Origin: Pithys albifrons albifrons
Lineage: Eukaryota; Chordata; Aves; Passeriformes; Thamnophilidae
Length of the DNA: 64,000 nucleotides
Reading direction: 5' to 3'
NCBI RefSeq assembly: GCF_047495875.1
Contig: NC_092460.1
Span: 36,990,054-37,054,053, forward strand
The translations under genes and the position numbers were made by a program. How positions within the stretch are numbered: the first letter of the stretch is position 1; every line of letters begins with the position of its first letter. The notes beneath the pieces were generated by a model. The model was given only the letters and a program-made list of their open reading frames with translations. It made no database searches and had not been told where the DNA came from. Shown here in pieces: positions 1 through 12,440 of this stretch.

Positions 1-1156
1 TGATTGTTGTTAGGGCAGTGATCTGCTGCTCAGATTCTAACATATGGCTCCTACAAATATTTCCCGTATTGATCTGCTGTATACCCTCTGCCTCCAAGGA
101 AATAGGGAAAGTTATTTCAGGAAGGAGCAATGAATCTGGGGAATGTACTCATCTATCTTCATACTAAAGTAAACAGACTTCTCATAACTAAGAAATGAGA
201 CATCCTTATTGGGTAAACAAACTTTAATACTGAACTTTCAAGCTGTATTAGTCCAAAATTGCAGAGAGGGAACACTGTTAAACAGTGAGATATGGAGTTT
301 GAACTGTTTGAAAGAAAAGGGTAGCATAGGTTGCTTATGGACTTGTCTGTCATTGGGATTGCTTTGAGAAAATACATGCACCTTCCTGTAACTGGTGCCA
401 TTCTAAAGGCAAAGAAGAAGAAATTCCTTTCCAAAGTTATTCTTGAGACACCTGCTAGTTAGTTATTAGCAGCAAGATAACTTGCATGTTGTTAGAACTT
501 TGCATGAAGGGATGGGAAAAGAAACAACAGCCCTATTCCAAGAATTGTGGAATTCCGGGATTGGTTGGTTTGTTTTTTTTTTTAATTGGATCATTGCATT
601 GCGGTGATATGCAGTGATCACACTGATAGCTGAAAAGGTACAGCAGAATCAATAGGAGGAGAAACCCCTTAAATACTCTCTGCAGTTCAAGAAACAATGT
701 GTTATCCTACCCCTAGTGACATTTGTAAGTTAAAACCTTAGCTGTGCTTAGATGTGGCCACTTGTGTTCATTTTTCACTGTCTTTTTATGTAACATCTCT
801 AAAATACATATTTTGACAGTGGTCAGTAGTTCAGCAATTTTAATGCTATTAAAAAGCATCAGGTAAGAGAAGTTTGGGATTAAAAGCAATTTAATTTAGA
901 GAATTCATCTGTTTGAAAGGAGAAAACATGATTCAGATGATTCCATTGCTGTGAGCTTTGTGTTCCACAGAGAAGGAAGTTGATGGCAAGCATTGATGCC
1001 AGATCAAGTTTTGGCAGTTTTTGGAACTATATCTGACAATTGAGATGCCTTTGTGTAATAAATGACAGCAGTTGGTGCAAAGCTTTCAAGCAGAAACCTG
1101 AGTTTGTCTGCAGTCCAAATTTTGTTGTTGAACTGATTTTCTCTGCATCTTTCCAG
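1..1156 (+). other. EPS8 intron (3' part)
   Basis: This is AT-rich intron upstream of the first EPS8 exon in the window. I found no exon, repeat family or RNA gene. The 91-codon minus-strand open frame at 159-434 shows no family resemblance. Confidence 0.6.
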
Positions 1157-1394
1157 AAACAAAAGACGGACTATGTAGCAAAACAACCTGATCCAGTTCC
1201 TGCTACTCCTTCGCCACCTCCCACACCTGCTCCTGTCCCGGTGGCTGTCCCTCTCCCTCCCAATGCACCAGCTCCTATTCCAGTTCCCGTGCCCAAAGCA
1301 CCGGCAGCCGTCAGCCGCCAAAGCAGCACCTCCAGCGACAGCGGTGGGAGCGTTGCACGAGACACCCAGAGGCAGAAACAAATTCCTGTGGATC
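1157..1394 (+). CDS. EPS8: EPS8 exon: proline-rich linker
   Basis: The acceptor is ctgcatctttccag and the donor gtaagt. The exon starts in phase 0 (KQKTDYVAK) and ends with one base of a split Arg codon. It encodes 79 codons, dominated by a Pro/Val/Ala run ([16 protein letters not shown], then PAPIPVPVP) followed by [13 protein letters not shown]. Pro-rich segments of this kind in EPS8 act as SH3 ligands. The exon is clearly more GC-rich than the flanking introns. An ATG-initiated frame extends upstream to 1040, but that part is intron. Confidence 0.95.
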
Positions 1395-4300
1395 GTAAGT
1401 TTGCCTAAGAAACAATAGAAAAAATATTTCTCCCATTCCTGTGTGTTTTGCTTAATCCTAAAATTCCTTAAAATTGTGTTTCAGATAAAATGATTATGAA
1501 AAATTTAGTTTTAACCCTGTGTTTAAAATACAGATTTTCTGTGTTTTTTTGTTCTGACCCTCCATAGTCATATTGGTAAGTAGGGGCAAAACACTGACAC
1601 TTGTCACAGTCCTAAATTGTCTCCTTTTATGAATGTCAGGGATATCCAGTCAGTGGTTTTCAACACTAGAAATGCCCATGCTGATATTCTGGCTATGGAC
1701 ATTTTCCACCTAAACTCACGGTCACATTGCAACTAAATTGCTCTTAAAATTAGTAACACTGTTTTTACACTTGAGTTCATGAACATGCATATTTCTAGAT
1801 CACTTGCACCATTCTGAAACATGTATCCAAGGCTTGCAAGAGGACTTAACAGATCTGGCTGATGCATATTGCAATAGTGTTGTTGGAGACTCATGATCAG
1901 GTCCCCCTGACTTGGTCAAAGCAGCAGCAACTAGCAGGCCATGGAGCAGATTTTCATGGCCTTGTCTTATGAGGCAGCTCTTTAGCTGAAAAAATTTGGT
2001 AATGTGCATCCAACAGTCTGAGGCTTTCATGAAAAGTTCTGATTAAAGCCAGTGCTGAGGCTGCTACTCTGTGCTGACTGAAAAGCAGGTTATATAGTCA
2101 GTAATTTCTGTCCTAATTGCACTGCAAGCAATGTGATTGCTTGGCTTAGAAATAACTGAAACATGTAGGCAAGCATTTGCTGTAGCTTTTAAAGTAATAG
2201 CTGTTAAAATAATGAGCTTTTTGTAGTTCAGGAGTCAACAACTTTTCCCATCCTCAGCCTCCCTGCCTCATCAGAAAATCCTACTCCCACCTAAGGTTAG
2301 ACACTGGCATTGAGTGTAATCCTTTCTGCTGAAGGGCTTCTTTTTCTCCTGTCCTCAGTGGATGGGAATTGTGTTTCTGTAGATAATAATCACAGTCAGT
2401 CAGTGGAGCCTGTGTTGGCATTGCCTGGTGGAGGGCAAGCTCTAGCCTAAGCTCTGAACTCAGGAAAGCTCTGGGACCTTTTTAAGAGATTCACCTAAAG
2501 GATAGTCTGGCTGGAAATGATAAATGACAAACAGCCTGGCAGGAGAAATAGGCTTCACTGCTGCTTCTGAAAGAAACAATAGGGCCAGCTTCTGCCATGG
2601 AACTATTTTGGGCAGTTTGTTACTTAAATAAAATCAGAAATCCAAGCAGTTACAAAATGTGGAAAATGAGAGTGAATCTGACACACACGCTTGCACAAAA
2701 ATGATAGTTTTATTTCCATATAAGTACTTTGCATGCCATAGCATATCTGTGTCCTTGAATCCATGATGGCCTTCTCTATCCATCTATGGAAAATGAGAAG
2801 ACCATCTGTCTCAGTTTAAAAGAAACCAAGATGTCTATCAAGTGAAGTGAGGAATCCTTCTGTACTAGAAAGGGGGCCTCTTCTCAAAAACCACCACAAC
2901 CTTTGAAATGAAGAGACTTTAACCAGAAAATGTAGAGAAAAAGGATAACAGTCAGGGGCTGTGGTGACTCACTCATGGCCTCTGGCGAGGCAAAGATGGG
3001 TAGGGAGAGGTGTCGATCCCAAAGCTCATGTGGGAACAGCGGCCACAGAGATGGGCTGAAACCTTTCCCGCAGACTGTGCAGGAACCCTCTCACCATCTT
3101 CTGTCCAAAAACATTGAGGGTTAGCAACTCCTCTGCAGATGACGCCTGTAGCAGATCCAGTCAGTGGTGATCATTCTCTCGGAAGAACAGCACAGGGCGC
3201 CCAGAGTTGAGGGGTGAGTCAGGACTCCCCTCCTAGTGCTTCCACCAGCCCAGCAAGCAGCAGCTGGCACCCAAGCAGATGGAGGAGCAAAAAAGTGTGG
3301 TGAGCACCAGGAAACCTCTCTCTCTCCCCACCTCCCTCAAACCTGTCCCCAGCCATCATGTTGGAATTCAAAGCTATAGGCTATTCCTTTGTTTAAGCTT
3401 TAGACAGTTAGCTGGCTCTGGGAGCAGGTAGTGAGGGGCTGGGCTTCGACAAGCCATCTGGTTCTGGCTTCCAACTCCCAAACCACTGTGTTGGTAAGGG
3501 ACAAAAAAAATTTCCATGAAAGATTTTTGAAACTATAACACAATCCTGGCTTCAGGTGCAGGATGTGAGGTGGGAAGGGTTGCTGTAGACTAAGTGGTTA
3601 CAAGAAATCTCTTGCCCTCTCAGCCCCGCTGAGGCCCTGGATCACACACAAGAGCTTCTGTATCCTCCCAGAGTTGTCACTCAAGCCCAGTTAATGGCTT
3701 CAGGTACCTCAAAGCCCTTGTAGGATAGGGACCTCTCCAAAGGTGATGGGCAAACCCTGCCTATGCACCTGCTGCCCAAGTACCCACCTGACTCCTGCAG
3801 AGAACAATGCAGAACCTGCTCCACACCCAGGGTATCTTGTTTATTTCTGATAACGTGTCTAACAACAGTAAGAATCTGTTATCTAACAGCTAAATATTTG
3901 TCTTTTGATATAGTCATGTCTAGATTAAGTGTAAGTCTTTCAAAATCTGTGTAAATAGAAAGAAGACAGCAATGTTCTCCCTCTCTTCCTACTTGGGAAA
4001 ATAACAGGTGCATGCTTTGGTTACATTGCCTAAAGGCTTTACTCATATAACCTATTTCAGATTTTCAGTATCACTGAGCGTATGCCTCTTGGGCTCCTGA
4101 TTCACACTCTGGGGAGGGGGAAGCCTTACACAATAGGGCCCGAATGCCTTAAATATTATACTAGAGGGATTTTGTCATCTTTCAGCCTGGGGCTGTTCGG
4201 TAAAATAAAAAATGGCTAAATCAAAGTTTTTTCTTTTTTTTGTTTTGGCTGTGATGATTAAAAAAAAATAATCCTAGAGGCCTGTGTAAATCTTGTTTTT

Positions 4301-5942
4301 ATTTGTGTAACTGCCTAGAGATGTTGATCCCTGGAGAGGTTTTGAGAGAATAATCTTACATTTTTTTCATATTGAAGTTGTGTTGTTTTCTTCTGTTCCT
4401 ATCAGTATAATGGGAAAAAAGGAATAGCTTTTGCCATGTGAGTACATCAGCAAAGGTGCTATTGTTACTGTTTGTGTATAAAAGTGAGAAGGTTGAATAA
4501 AGATCACTAAAAATATCTTGGCAATAAAATCCTGAGGATTTTTGAGATAATTTGTGTTGCTTGTCAAAGGATTTTTATAGTTGTTCCAGAATTTCAGCAC
4601 AGAGAGTTTAACTTTGCTAAATCAGTACCTTCTGTGAGCTCAAGTTATTTACATCCTTCTGGAGTCACCTATTTTAGTGAAGTTATCTGTAGAAATTTCT
4701 ATATACATTTTAAACAGTTTTCAGGGTTATTATAATTGATTTTGTTGAAATGGCTGGAAAAGCATTTCAGTTTGTTGCCTGCTAATGACCAGGAACTGAT
4801 ATAAATGATTCAGACAGATGGGTTGTGGGGGATAGGGAATTCATACAGTTTTGTTTAAAATAAATAAACAAACAAACTCTTGCCCATGACAGCAACTGCT
4901 TTTTTTTTATTATTATTTTTTAATGTAAAATGTGGCAATGTTTCAGCTAACAAGTCACTCCAGGCTTGGAGTGAATTCAAATTTTTTAAAATCCCTTCAA
5001 AAATGTGACTATTGTAGTAGCTCACTAAATGTGATATGTGTCAGCAGCTGTGAAATATTTTTCCCTACATCAATTTGCATTAAAAACTTGAACTTTCAAT
5101 TAAAAAAATGTTAATGGAAAGTGCTACCTTTCCGCAGTGTAAACAATGTTATAACCTTCTTGTGGTAGTTTTGTCCTCATCTTTTTTTGTTTTAATTTTT
5201 AAAACATGACAATTGTAGTTGAAGAAAGGCAGACTATGACTACTGAATAACCCTCTCTGCCCATTTTCTTCTGCAGCTTGGGTGCTGTCAGACTGATCTA
5301 CACCTCTGTATGACATCCAGCTAATCTCTCCTTTCTAGGGTCTTGGTTGAATTCATTTTGGGTTTTTATTTTTCACCTTTGTTTTGTTTTGCAAAGAGAG
5401 GATTGAGAATACTGAAATATCCGGGGGGAGGTGGGGGGGGTGGGGAGGAGGAGAACAATAATTCAATCAAATCTGATGAATGAATCTTTAAAGGTAAAAG
5501 ATTTAAAGTGGAGTGTAAGAAGTGACCTGGCTTTGATAAAGCATCCTTGAGAATAACTCCTGTGGACCTCTCTCTCTAGGCAGGAAATCACAGATGGAGG
5601 AAGTGCAGGATGAACTTGTGCACCGGCTCACTATCGGCCGGAGTGCTGCCCAGAGGAAGTTCCATGTGCCACGACCCAACATCCCGGTAGTTAACATTAC
5701 TTATGACTCCTCGCCTGAGGATGTGAAAGCGTGGTTGCAGTCCAAAGGATTCAACCCTGTGTAAGTTTGAGGGCAAATGTAGGAAAACTTCTTTAAACTC
5801 TTCTCTTTGGCAGTAAGTAGGATGAGGTCTGACCACTTTTTAAAATTAGGCAGCCTTCAGGAAGTCAAGAGATGTCAGTCTCCCTCTGGGAAAAAAAAAC
5901 TGTGGGTTTTTTTGTGATATATATAGGTATATAGATATATAG

Positions 5943-5987
<45 letters not shown>

Positions 5988-8900
5988 TGTATATGTGTGT
6001 GTGTATATGTACCTAATATATATCTATATACAAATAAAAGTACATTCAATGTGGTTATAAATCTACAGAAGTATAGATACATATTAGCCTCCACCAAAAG
6101 GTGGTACTTAGGTACTCAATTGACTTCAAGAGTCCTGTTGCATAAATGTTTTCCTTAATTTAGTATCACTACCTGAGGTAATGTGGGATGAAGACAACCT
6201 ACTTCTCTCCCTTGGCTGGTGTATTTTTACTTATTCCTTGTTTGTTCTCTTGGTGTGACCCCAGGACTGTCAACAGCCTTGGTGTGCTGACAGGTGCTCA
6301 GCTCTTCTCCCTCAATAAAGAGGAACTGAGGACTGTTTGCCCAGAAGGGTCAAGAGTCTACAGCCAAATTACGGTACAGAAGTCTGCCTTGGAGGTATGG
6401 ATAACCCTTCTTACTGACCTAATCTGGGTCACCAGTTTTGAATCTGTAGAAGTAAGTAACTAATTCTGTGAAGCAGATGGTTTTTCCTCAGTTCTCATCA
6501 GATTGATAAGCATTACTTGTATGAGTTATTTGGTATTAATTCATTGAAAGAGGGGTCCAAAAAGCATTAGAAATAGTACTGAAGTTTAAGATATTTTGTA
6601 CTGTAACCAGACTGCAAAAAGACAAAACAAGCCAAAAAGGACTTTGGGGGAAACAATGGGAGAGGGTAAAATGCCCCTTTTTTTCCTTTGCTTGATACTT
6701 AGAATCATAGAATCAGTTGGGTTGGAAGAGACCTCTGAAATCATCAAGTCCAACCTTTAATCCAACCCCACTTTGACTGTTAGATCATGGCACTAAGTGC
6801 CATGTCCAGTCTCACCTTAAAAACTTCCAGGGTCGGAGAATCCACCACCTCCTTGGGCAGGCCATTCCTATGCCTGAGCACTCTCTCTGTAAAGAACTTC
6901 TTCCTGATATCCAACCTAAACCTCCTCTGGCAGAGCTTAAGCCCAGGTACTCCTGGTACTTTTGGTGGTGGTGTGTTAGTTTTGCTTTTTCTTTGTAGGG
7001 GAGATTTGATTTATTAGGCATGAGAAAGTGGTAGAATGAGGTTACTGTTGAATCTCAAGGCCTTTCAGGCACTTGCATTGGAGGGTTTCTAAGTGTAGCC
7101 AATACTTCGAACATTGTGCTAGCAGTGAGCAAAGGATAAAATATTGTATCTCTTTTGCTCTGCAGAAGTTTGCTTTAATTACAGCAGAATTGTTTCTGAA
7201 ATACCTTAAAAGCTTGTATGTGCAGCTGTGCTGGAGAGAATGCTTGCCAATTTTAAAACAGCAGAATTAGAGACGCACCTACTTCTCTTTTTTAAATTTG
7301 ATGTGGCATATGGAGAAATGGACTTGATAATGTCTAGAGGTGAGATAAACCCGAATGAGAAGCTATACTCTCCACATCCTGTTTAAAAGAAAATCTTGGC
7401 ATTTAAAATGGTTTTCTATCCTCTCATGAAGCCGAGTCTGTGTTGCTAAAATGATTTTAAGCATTAACTGCCAGGCACATTTTTAAAGACAGATTTAAGA
7501 TTATGCATATTTTATAATTTACCTGATCAGTGTGGATCAGAGAGCACCACTTTTCAACACTGTTAAAATTGCTTTATTCCTTTTTTCAAGTCCTATTTTC
7601 CTTTTAGAGGAAGGGAGAAATATTTCACTTTTATTCTTAGGAATATAAGTCACTACAATCCAGAGCAATCCATCATTTCCTAGAGAAAATACATGCATGT
7701 TCTTCAACTTTTTTGAATGTCAACAATAATTTCATTTTTGTAAGGCTGCTGTGGACTGAGATGGAAATGCCTTTGTAGTGGAAGTTGGTTTGAAAAGCAG
7801 AGATGCATTGGATTGGAGGGATCTGTCCTTTTTTCCCTTTGTGCTGTTATTCTGCTTTCCTCAGTTAGATCTTGCTCTCCAGGAAACTGAAAAGTCCAAA
7901 CTTGTCTAATAGATGCTCTACAAGTGTTAATAAACAGGTACTGACAGTTTACCAAGGTCATTCAATTTTGTTAGTGAAAAGGTAATTGAAATACTTATTT
8001 CTGTCTTGACCTTTGAGTTTTAAGTGATGAATTTCAGAATTTATGCAATTCCTGCTGGCTTTAGCCTGTTTGTTTAATGTTATCTTCAAAGCAAGCTGCA
8101 TCTTCCTTTCTCTCCCTGTAATATTTCAAATCACAGGGGTTAGGAAGACTGTTCTTGTTTATGATAGGCTATAGGAATGAGTACCATAATGAAAATATCT
8201 ACATGTCACCTATCAAAGATGAGCTTACATGTTCCTCACAAGGCTGTGTCCTTACTGCTGAAATTGGAAACACTTCTAATAACAGAAGCATTTAAGCACA
8301 CACATACTTGTACCAGTGTCAGGCCTATTCTACAATTTGACTGCTTTTTAAATGCAGTTACTGCATTATGGGGTTTGACCACCATAATGGTCCTACATGA
8401 TTAATCAGTGATAAATTTTCATGAAGGTCTCTGGCATCCTTTGTGTAGCATTTGTGGTGTCATATTGCAGTAAGTGCCCTGGGTATTAAATATAAATAGC
8501 AATAAGAGCCAGAGACTGAGCAAACCCACACACTCTCTAGCACTACAGAACCCCATACCTTGCCTTTTTTTGTAATTTCTACTTGGGATCTTCCACAGGT
8601 GTTTCTGGTTTCAAACCATTTCCGCAAACAGGGAAAAGCCTAACTCTCAGATTTAGAGCTGCATCCTAAATACAAACAACCAGATCTTCACAGTTTATTT
8701 TCAGGGTTCTTCTGCCTTAGGCAGAAGAATTTAGTATTTTATAATTGTAATTCCAGTTCTTGGAATTTAATGATTTTACCCGTACAAGGAACAAACTTTA
8801 TTTTCTTGATAACTCTATTCAGCCCTGAATCACACCATAGTTTAAAGCATCCAAGGAACTCCTGTTGGAGTTGTGTGGCCCCCTGTATGAACATGACCAA

Positions 8901-11302
8901 GTAACAGACTGCAAGTGCAGGGAAGGTGTTTGGGGTTTAAGAGCTTTCTGGGCCCGGCCAAGCAAAAGTGAAAGATAACTCTGTATGAGACTGGTGTGTC
9001 AAGACAGCAGAGAGGTGTCATAGCCAGGGCCAGACAACTCTCCTCTGTCAGAAGAAATGGTGGTGGCCAGCAGTGGTGTCCCAGGAGGAGGTGGGATGCA
9101 CCATGCTCTGTGTACTGATCGTAGTATCCCTCTTGGGAGCTCTTTCTGGGGCTGCTCCAGAGAGCTGAAGTTGACCTTATATGACAAGCACAGGACATTA
9201 CAGCAGCTTCCCTGGCTATATTTACTTTTACTTTACATGGTTTTTCTTTTTTGTTGCAAGGTGAAAATGTTAATAGCTTCCATGATTATGGGGTTTTTAC
9301 GTGTCCATTTCCTTAACTACTGTTGAGCATTTCAGGCTTTGGTGTTGAAAAGCGCAGACACACAATGTCCTGAAACAGCACTTCTCTCATCTCCAGAAGG
9401 GAACACTTGAGTTCCACATTCTAAATCTCTTTCTGCTCCATCAATGGGAACAACAGGCACACATTGCTTTAAAAATGGAAATGGTTTCTGTCTAATACAT
9501 GTATCGGATTGTCTGGAAGATCAGCTTATTCTCTTTGACACCTTGGTGAAAGTAATGACTCAGGCACAATCCCAGAAGAAGGAGTGACTGATGGAGTTTA
9601 TTGATACTTGATGATCTGGTTAGAGACTAAGCTGGGTAAATCACTATGACCAAGGTCTAGCAGTCTGTTCCAGAAGCTGTATTCCTAAGAACGGCCCTAG
9701 GCTGCTTAGCTGCGCAGTACCTCACCTGGGGTACAGGATGTGCCTGTTGTGCTGTGCCACAGGTGTATTGCGGTTGCTTTAATCAAGCAGCATTTCAAGC
9801 TTATCAGTCATGTTATCACTGATGTTATCAGGAAGGCAAACTGTTTCAGCTTGGGCTGCTCTGTTATTTTCAGAAAAATATTTCTATGTGCCCTCTGATA
9901 AAGCATGTTGTTGGGTATCTGTTGATGTTTTCTATGCATGACTTCAGTAGTGGGCAATTGCTGCACCTGCACTGTATCTGAAACCAAAAAGGCAAGGACA
10001 AGAATTAAGACAAATAAAACTGCTTTCTCACCTTCAAAGAATCACTTACAAGCCCCCTGCTTTGCCCTTCCACTCTGGGAGAAGAGAGCAATGGTAATTT
10101 AAATAGAAGGAGCATTGTAGCCTCCCTCTCTGTGGACACCTAACCTGTCTGGCCAGGTAATGGCACCAGATAATGCGTTGTAATGGATATTATGGGATAA
10201 ATCTAAATTAAAATGTATGTAATAAGATACATTTTCAGTGTTCAGAATCAGTTGAAGGATTTTCCCCTCAGCAGTCCTCAAATTTCTTTCGCATATTTCA
10301 AAAACAGTTTCTGCTTCTTTATTCAAACACTATTTTGGAAGCTTTGAAGGTCATGTCATGGTCAAATAATACAGTAGCAGATACGGCTCTTGCTTTATAA
10401 TATCTTGGTTTTATTCAAAGTCATGCACACTTAGGGAAGTTCTGCTCTAGTGGATTGGATATGTGTCCTAGCCCTGCTAATAACTTCATTTATGTTGTCA
10501 AAGCAATCTGCAGCTGGTTCAGCAGACCTGTTTTTCACCCTTTATTTCAATAAAGCCTTGTCCTTAAAGTACTTCACTGTTGCTAATATTGTAATGTGAT
10601 TCAGTTCCTAGTATTGTGCTCTAAATTTGAAACCTGTGTCTCTGAGTCACAAATTTCAATTCCCAGTACTGTGCTCTGAGTTTGAAACCTGTGAGCAGCA
10701 AATGCATGATGGTGTATCAGGTAATGGGAGTGACTGAGACTGAATCCTTACTCAGGCTGTGGCTGTGCAATCCCGTGTGTGTGCGTGAGCTTTGTGTTTA
10801 CATAAACCTCAAACCATCAGGGATTTATTTTCAGTCTTTTAGTTTCTAAATATTGCTGCCCTGGTTTTTAAGTATTCAAAAGTGGAATCCTAACAAACTT
10901 GCTGAGCTTTAACCCTGCTTTTGCTGAAGCCATATTTCACTCCATAAATATGCAATACTTCCAAGGTCTTGTGTGAGGATTAAAGATACTCAACAGTGCT
11001 GAAAGGTGAGCTCACACTTTTAATCTGCAGAGTTTTTTCTGCTCTGTATTTAAGAGTAGTGTAAATACTTTCCTATTGGAACTGCAAGGTGAGTTTAATT
11101 TGTTCAAAAACCTGTCTTAATAAAATGTCAGAGGAACTTCATCACCTGCAAAAACCACAAGTAAACTCTTTTTCTTTTTTGTTTACAGGCCAACAGTGGT
11201 AGTTCAGAACTGCAAGAAATTATGAGAAGACGGCAAGAAAAAATCAGTGCAGCTGCCACAGATTCAGGTGTGGAGTCCTTTGATGAAGGAAGCAGCCACT
11301 AA
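1157..11302 (+). CDS. EPS8: EPS8, C-terminal part (four exons, joined)
   Basis: Join 1157-1394, 5580-5760, 6265-6394, 11189-11302. EPS8 is a cytoplasmic signalling adaptor and actin regulator. With Abi1 and Sos1 it activates Rac, and its C-terminal effector region caps barbed ends and bundles actin filaments in microvilli, stereocilia and filopodia. The joined frame gives 220 residues: a proline-rich linker, a Ser-rich stretch ([10 protein letters not shown]), then the effector domain from about residue 80 ([47 protein letters not shown]), ending in [14 protein letters not shown] recognise this as the EPS8 C terminus, and it differs from the mammalian protein by scattered substitutions. All junctions are GT-AG and preserve frame (phases 0/1/2/0). 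The PTB and SH3 exons lie upstream of the window. EPS8L paralogues are less likely because of the near-identical tail and the PTPRO neighbour. Confidence 0.96.
1395..5579 (+). other. EPS8 intron
   Basis: A 4.2-kb intron. It is mostly unremarkable, with a G-rich run at 5423-5452 shortly before the next exon. No recognisable coding sequence was found. Confidence 0.7.
5423..5452 (+). promoter_or_regulatory. G-rich tract, possible G-quadruplex
   Basis: The run ccGGGGGGaggtGGGGGGGGtGGGGagg has at least four G-tracts with short loops on the EPS8 sense strand, ending 127 bp before an EPS8 exon. It meets the usual G4 pattern. A splicing role is inference only. Confidence 0.45.
5580..5760 (+). CDS. 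EPS8: EPS8 exon: start of effector domain
   Basis: The acceptor follows a CT-rich tract (ctctctctag) and the donor is gtaagt. The exon completes a split Arg and reads [20 protein letters not shown], then a SAM-like start ([18 protein letters not shown]). The first helix is the amphipathic segment that family knowledge assigns to barbed-end capping. The exon ends with two bases of a split Val codon. Confidence 0.96.
5945..6004. repeat. (CA)n tract followed by a short (TG)n tract
   Basis: About 20 uninterrupted CA dinucleotides (5945-5985) are followed within about 10 bp by a short TG run (5995-6003), inside the short EPS8 intron 5761-6264. The two arms are complementary, so a hairpin is possible. 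The tract is probably polymorphic. Confidence 0.9.
6265..6394 (+). CDS. EPS8: EPS8 exon: core of effector domain
   Basis: The acceptor is tgaccccag and the donor gtatgg. One base completes Val, then 43 codons run from [20 protein letters not shown] to [11 protein letters not shown]. This is the helical core used in actin bundling. The intron before it is only 504 bp and carries a CA/TG microsatellite. Confidence 0.96.
6701..6945 (-). mobile_element. CR1 LINE 3' fragment
   Basis: It starts with agaatcatagaatca, the complement of the CR1 3' ATTCTATGATTCT-type terminus. It continues with the characteristic CR1 3' block (ttggaagagacctctgaaat, gtgccatgtccagtctcacc, cttcttcctgatatccaacc). The element is 5'-truncated at about 6945. 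It closely resembles the 3' end of the long copy at 22951 in this window, so the two are related subfamily members. Confidence 0.92.
9547..9761 (-). mobile_element. Possible solo LTR (partial)
   Basis: On the minus strand the segment reads ...caataaactccatcagtcac, then cttctgggattgtgcctgag, ending ttactttca. An AATAAA (plus positions 9597-9602) followed by about 50 nt of such sequence resembles the R/U5 of an endogenous retroviral LTR. Possible TG/CA ends lie at 9761 and 9547, but no target duplication was established and the 5' limit could be further out. No gag, pol or env remnant is present. Confidence 0.35.
10600..10693. repeat. Two-copy tandem duplication, period about 55 bp
   Basis: The block tcagttcctagtattgtgct...ttgaaacctgtg at 10601-10638 recurs as tcaattcccagtactgtgct...ttgaaacctgtg at 10656-10693, with a few substitutions. 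It is an old local duplication in the last EPS8 intron. Confidence 0.75.
11189..11302 (+). CDS. EPS8: EPS8 last coding exon with stop
   Basis: The acceptor is ttttttgtttacag. Thirty-seven codons (starting [20 protein letters not shown], ending [13 protein letters not shown]) are followed by TAA at 11300-11302. The basic RRRQEK helix and acidic tail match the EPS8 C terminus. The exon continues directly into the 3' UTR. Confidence 0.97.
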   Translation, partial: ANSGSSELQEIMRRRQEKISAAATDSGVESFDEGSSH

Positions 11303-12440
11303 ATGTGTTTCCTCTTTTCTTTAACTCCATTGCCCATAGCATCATACTGATCCAGCTTTGCTTTAGGAAGCAGTGAAGGGGAATGTCTTACAATATTGTA
11401 AACTTAAGTAGGCAACATAGAGAAAATTTTCAATAGTCTCCACAGAAGGACCTGCTGCTGCCTTCTCATCGTGAAAAATAAACAGATGAGAAATTCAGTG
11501 GAGCTTCCTGCCAGGTGAAAATATTGGTACATGATTCATTTACACCCAAAGATGAGCCCTGGATTTATGGGAATTAACATGACAGATAAATTGGAGCATG
11601 TCGTTGTGATTCTTCTGAAGGAAGCTGAGCCAGCAATAAAAAAGCATTTGAACCCTTCAGTAACAGTAAGATTCTGAATCCCATCTCTTGCTGTAGTGTG
11701 CAATTAAGTCTTTTTGGCTCAGTCTTTGTCATGTATTTGGCTGCAGGACGTTTACTTGAGTTGTTGATGCCAGCAATTGGAGAGGAAATGTTTAGAGAAT
11801 GAACAGCAGCCCAACATAGACTGAATCTTTCTTGCATCACTCCCAAGATGTTTTATTACTAATGATGCTCTTTCTAGCAAAATAGTACTCTGTACATCGA
11901 TTTTATCACTACTTCACCTGTGATGAACTATAATATTGCACAAGAAGTAATAACTAGAATAGAGTAACATAGCTCAAAGAGGTGAGATCTGCTGTAGCTG
12001 GCCATGCAACAACTCACAGTACATTTTTTTTAATATACTTGCATTTTTTGTCTATAACTTAACCCATCAAAAGAACAGTGTATAATCTAGACTTCTCTGT
12101 GTGTTGATCCCAGATATCAGTTTTTCCTCATGTAAAAAGCTATTATTCCTTTATAAATGTAATCTTTTGAAAAAGTGAATTCCTGAAGGCAAACAGGGGG
12201 GGAAAGAAAGAAGGAAACATCCTTTCCAGAAAATGTTATTTTTGAAGATGAAATGATTTTTGTCACAAAATGTTCTGTTATGTCACATGGTCACGTGATT
12301 TTATATATAATATATGTATTATATATAATATCACTTAATTTAGACAAATTTAATCATCTAGTTCGATTGAGTTTCATAGTGCCTTTTTCACATGAATCAG
12401 CTTAAAGTCTGCAATAAACAGTATTTCTTGTCTGTTAAAT
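11303..12440 (+). other. EPS8: EPS8 3' UTR
   Basis: This is untranslated sequence from the stop codon to a predicted cleavage site about 20 nt after AATAAA at 12413-12418. It contains an AT palindrome-like run (12301-12332) that could fold as a hairpin. An upstream AATAAA near 11477 could give a short isoform. The 1.1-kb length is plausible for EPS8, and no internal splice signal stood out. Confidence 0.75.
12413..12418 (+). terminator. EPS8: EPS8 polyadenylation signal AATAAA
   Basis: A canonical hexamer (gcAATAAAcag) is followed within 15-45 nt by U/GU-rich sequence (tttcttgtctgtt, ttgttgtatctttgtgg), the expected downstream element. Further AATAAA hexamers at about 12529 and 12572 could give slightly longer ends. 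Confidence 0.7.

Larger units (their letters stand above)
6395..11188 (+). other. EPS8 last intron
   Basis: A 4.8-kb intron. It contains a CR1 fragment (6701-6945), an LTR-like segment (about 9547-9761) and a 55-bp tandem duplication (10600-10693). Otherwise it is plain AT-rich sequence without exons. Confidence 0.7.

Noticed and set aside
1004..1381. Minus-strand 125-codon and 64-codon open frames over the EPS8 proline-rich exon
   Set aside because: They are antisense to a clear coding exon. The Gly/Thr-rich composition is just the complement of Pro/Val codons.
5846..6097. 83-codon ORF with Cys-Val repeats
   Set aside because: It is a translation of the CA/TG microsatellite.
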